Shown here: piece after piece, positions 11,962 to 12,072 of the stretch
Numbering within the stretch: the first letter of the stretch is position 1
Layout of the letters: each line of letters starts with the position of its first letter
Assembly (NCBI GenBank): GCA_934376945.1
Contig: CAKRPI010000068.1
Span: 1-12,072 of the forward strand
Length of the DNA: 12,072 bases
Direction of reading: 5' to 3'
Source of the DNA: an uncultured Lachnospiraceae bacterium
GTDB taxonomy: Bacteria; Bacillota; Clostridia; Lachnospirales; Lachnospiraceae
Notes under the pieces: model-generated
The model's input: the letters and a program-made list of their open reading frames with translations, nothing else
What the model was told of the DNA's origin: nothing
Databases searched by the model: none
Position numbers and translations under genes: made by a program

Positions 11962-12072
11962 TCAATTCCTCACTGCCAGCACAATGCTGTCAACGCCAAG
12001 CAGAATCAGGTAAAAACAGATCAGCCAGTCTGCCGACATCACTGTGATCCACGGCCTTACGATCATCAGGCA
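11962..12072 (-). CDS. partial membrane protein, C-terminal 36 residues
   Basis: An open frame enters from the right edge and ends with TGA at 11962-11964. The visible residues include a hydrophobic helix (WLICFYLILLGVDSIVLAV) and a short basic tail ending RN. It is too short to name a family. The intron remnant begins within about 20 bp of its stop, so the intron or a deletion joined here. The frame shares no similarity with maturases. Confidence 0.55.
   Translation of the reverse strand, partial: CLMIVRPWITVMSADWLICFYLILLGVDSIVLAVRN

Noticed and set aside
1..12072. tRNA or rRNA genes
   Set aside because: No cloverleaf with a T-loop GTTCRA and matching acceptor stem, and no rRNA-like sequence, was seen by eye; a covariance scan would be decisive.

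Overview
The window reads as a chromosomal stretch of a low-to-moderate GC Gram-positive anaerobe. The best guess is a Clostridia member of the Lachnospiraceae type. This rests on AGGAGG-like ribosome binding sites, sigma-A-type promoters with 16-17 bp spacers, a secreted KxYYF/GW-repeat NlpC/P60 protein, a YbaK/EbsC deacylase and dense intergenic repeats. The taxon is an inference, because no rRNA or marker phylogeny is available here.

Layout, left to right. (1) A divergent intergenic region (1-233) holds a leftward promoter backed by three 10-bp-phased T-tracts and a rightward promoter for an AI-2E family (PF01594) membrane protein (234-1610), which ends in a bidirectional terminator overlapping its stop codon. 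(2) About 550 bp of repeat-rich DNA separates it from the convergent trmB tRNA m7G methyltransferase gene (2160-2807, minus). (3) A clean promoter (3050-3078) drives a 709-residue secreted wall-binding NlpC/P60 hydrolase (3139-5268), followed by a strong terminator. (4) The convergent gap 5322-5856 contains a compact cluster of DnaA boxes, including a 14-bp perfect inverted repeat, and an 86-nt structured element. (5) A minus-strand gene string runs 10301 to 5857: an unrecognised acidic 177-residue protein, a Methyltransf_32-like SAM methyltransferase with a low-complexity tail, and a membrane-anchored propeller-like protein with a C39-like tail. The last two overlap by 8 bp and are probably translationally coupled. 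(6) From 10312 to the end is an accessory-looking region: a ybaK gene flanked by 35-bp inverted repeats, a 34-bp tandem array that starts inside the ybaK stop region, a second array of 17-bp units, large hairpins, and a 5'-truncated group II intron keeping its maturase C-terminus, domain V and domain VI. The window closes inside a partial minus-strand membrane protein gene.

How the genes relate. No single pathway is encoded. trmB and ybaK both act on tRNA (modification and mischarging clearance) but are not linked in an operon. The NlpC/P60 protein and the membrane propeller protein are both envelope-facing. The points most worth following up are the DnaA-box cluster in a convergent, non-promoter position and the repeat/intron-remnant assembly around ybaK. 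I see no complete new defence or biosynthetic system.
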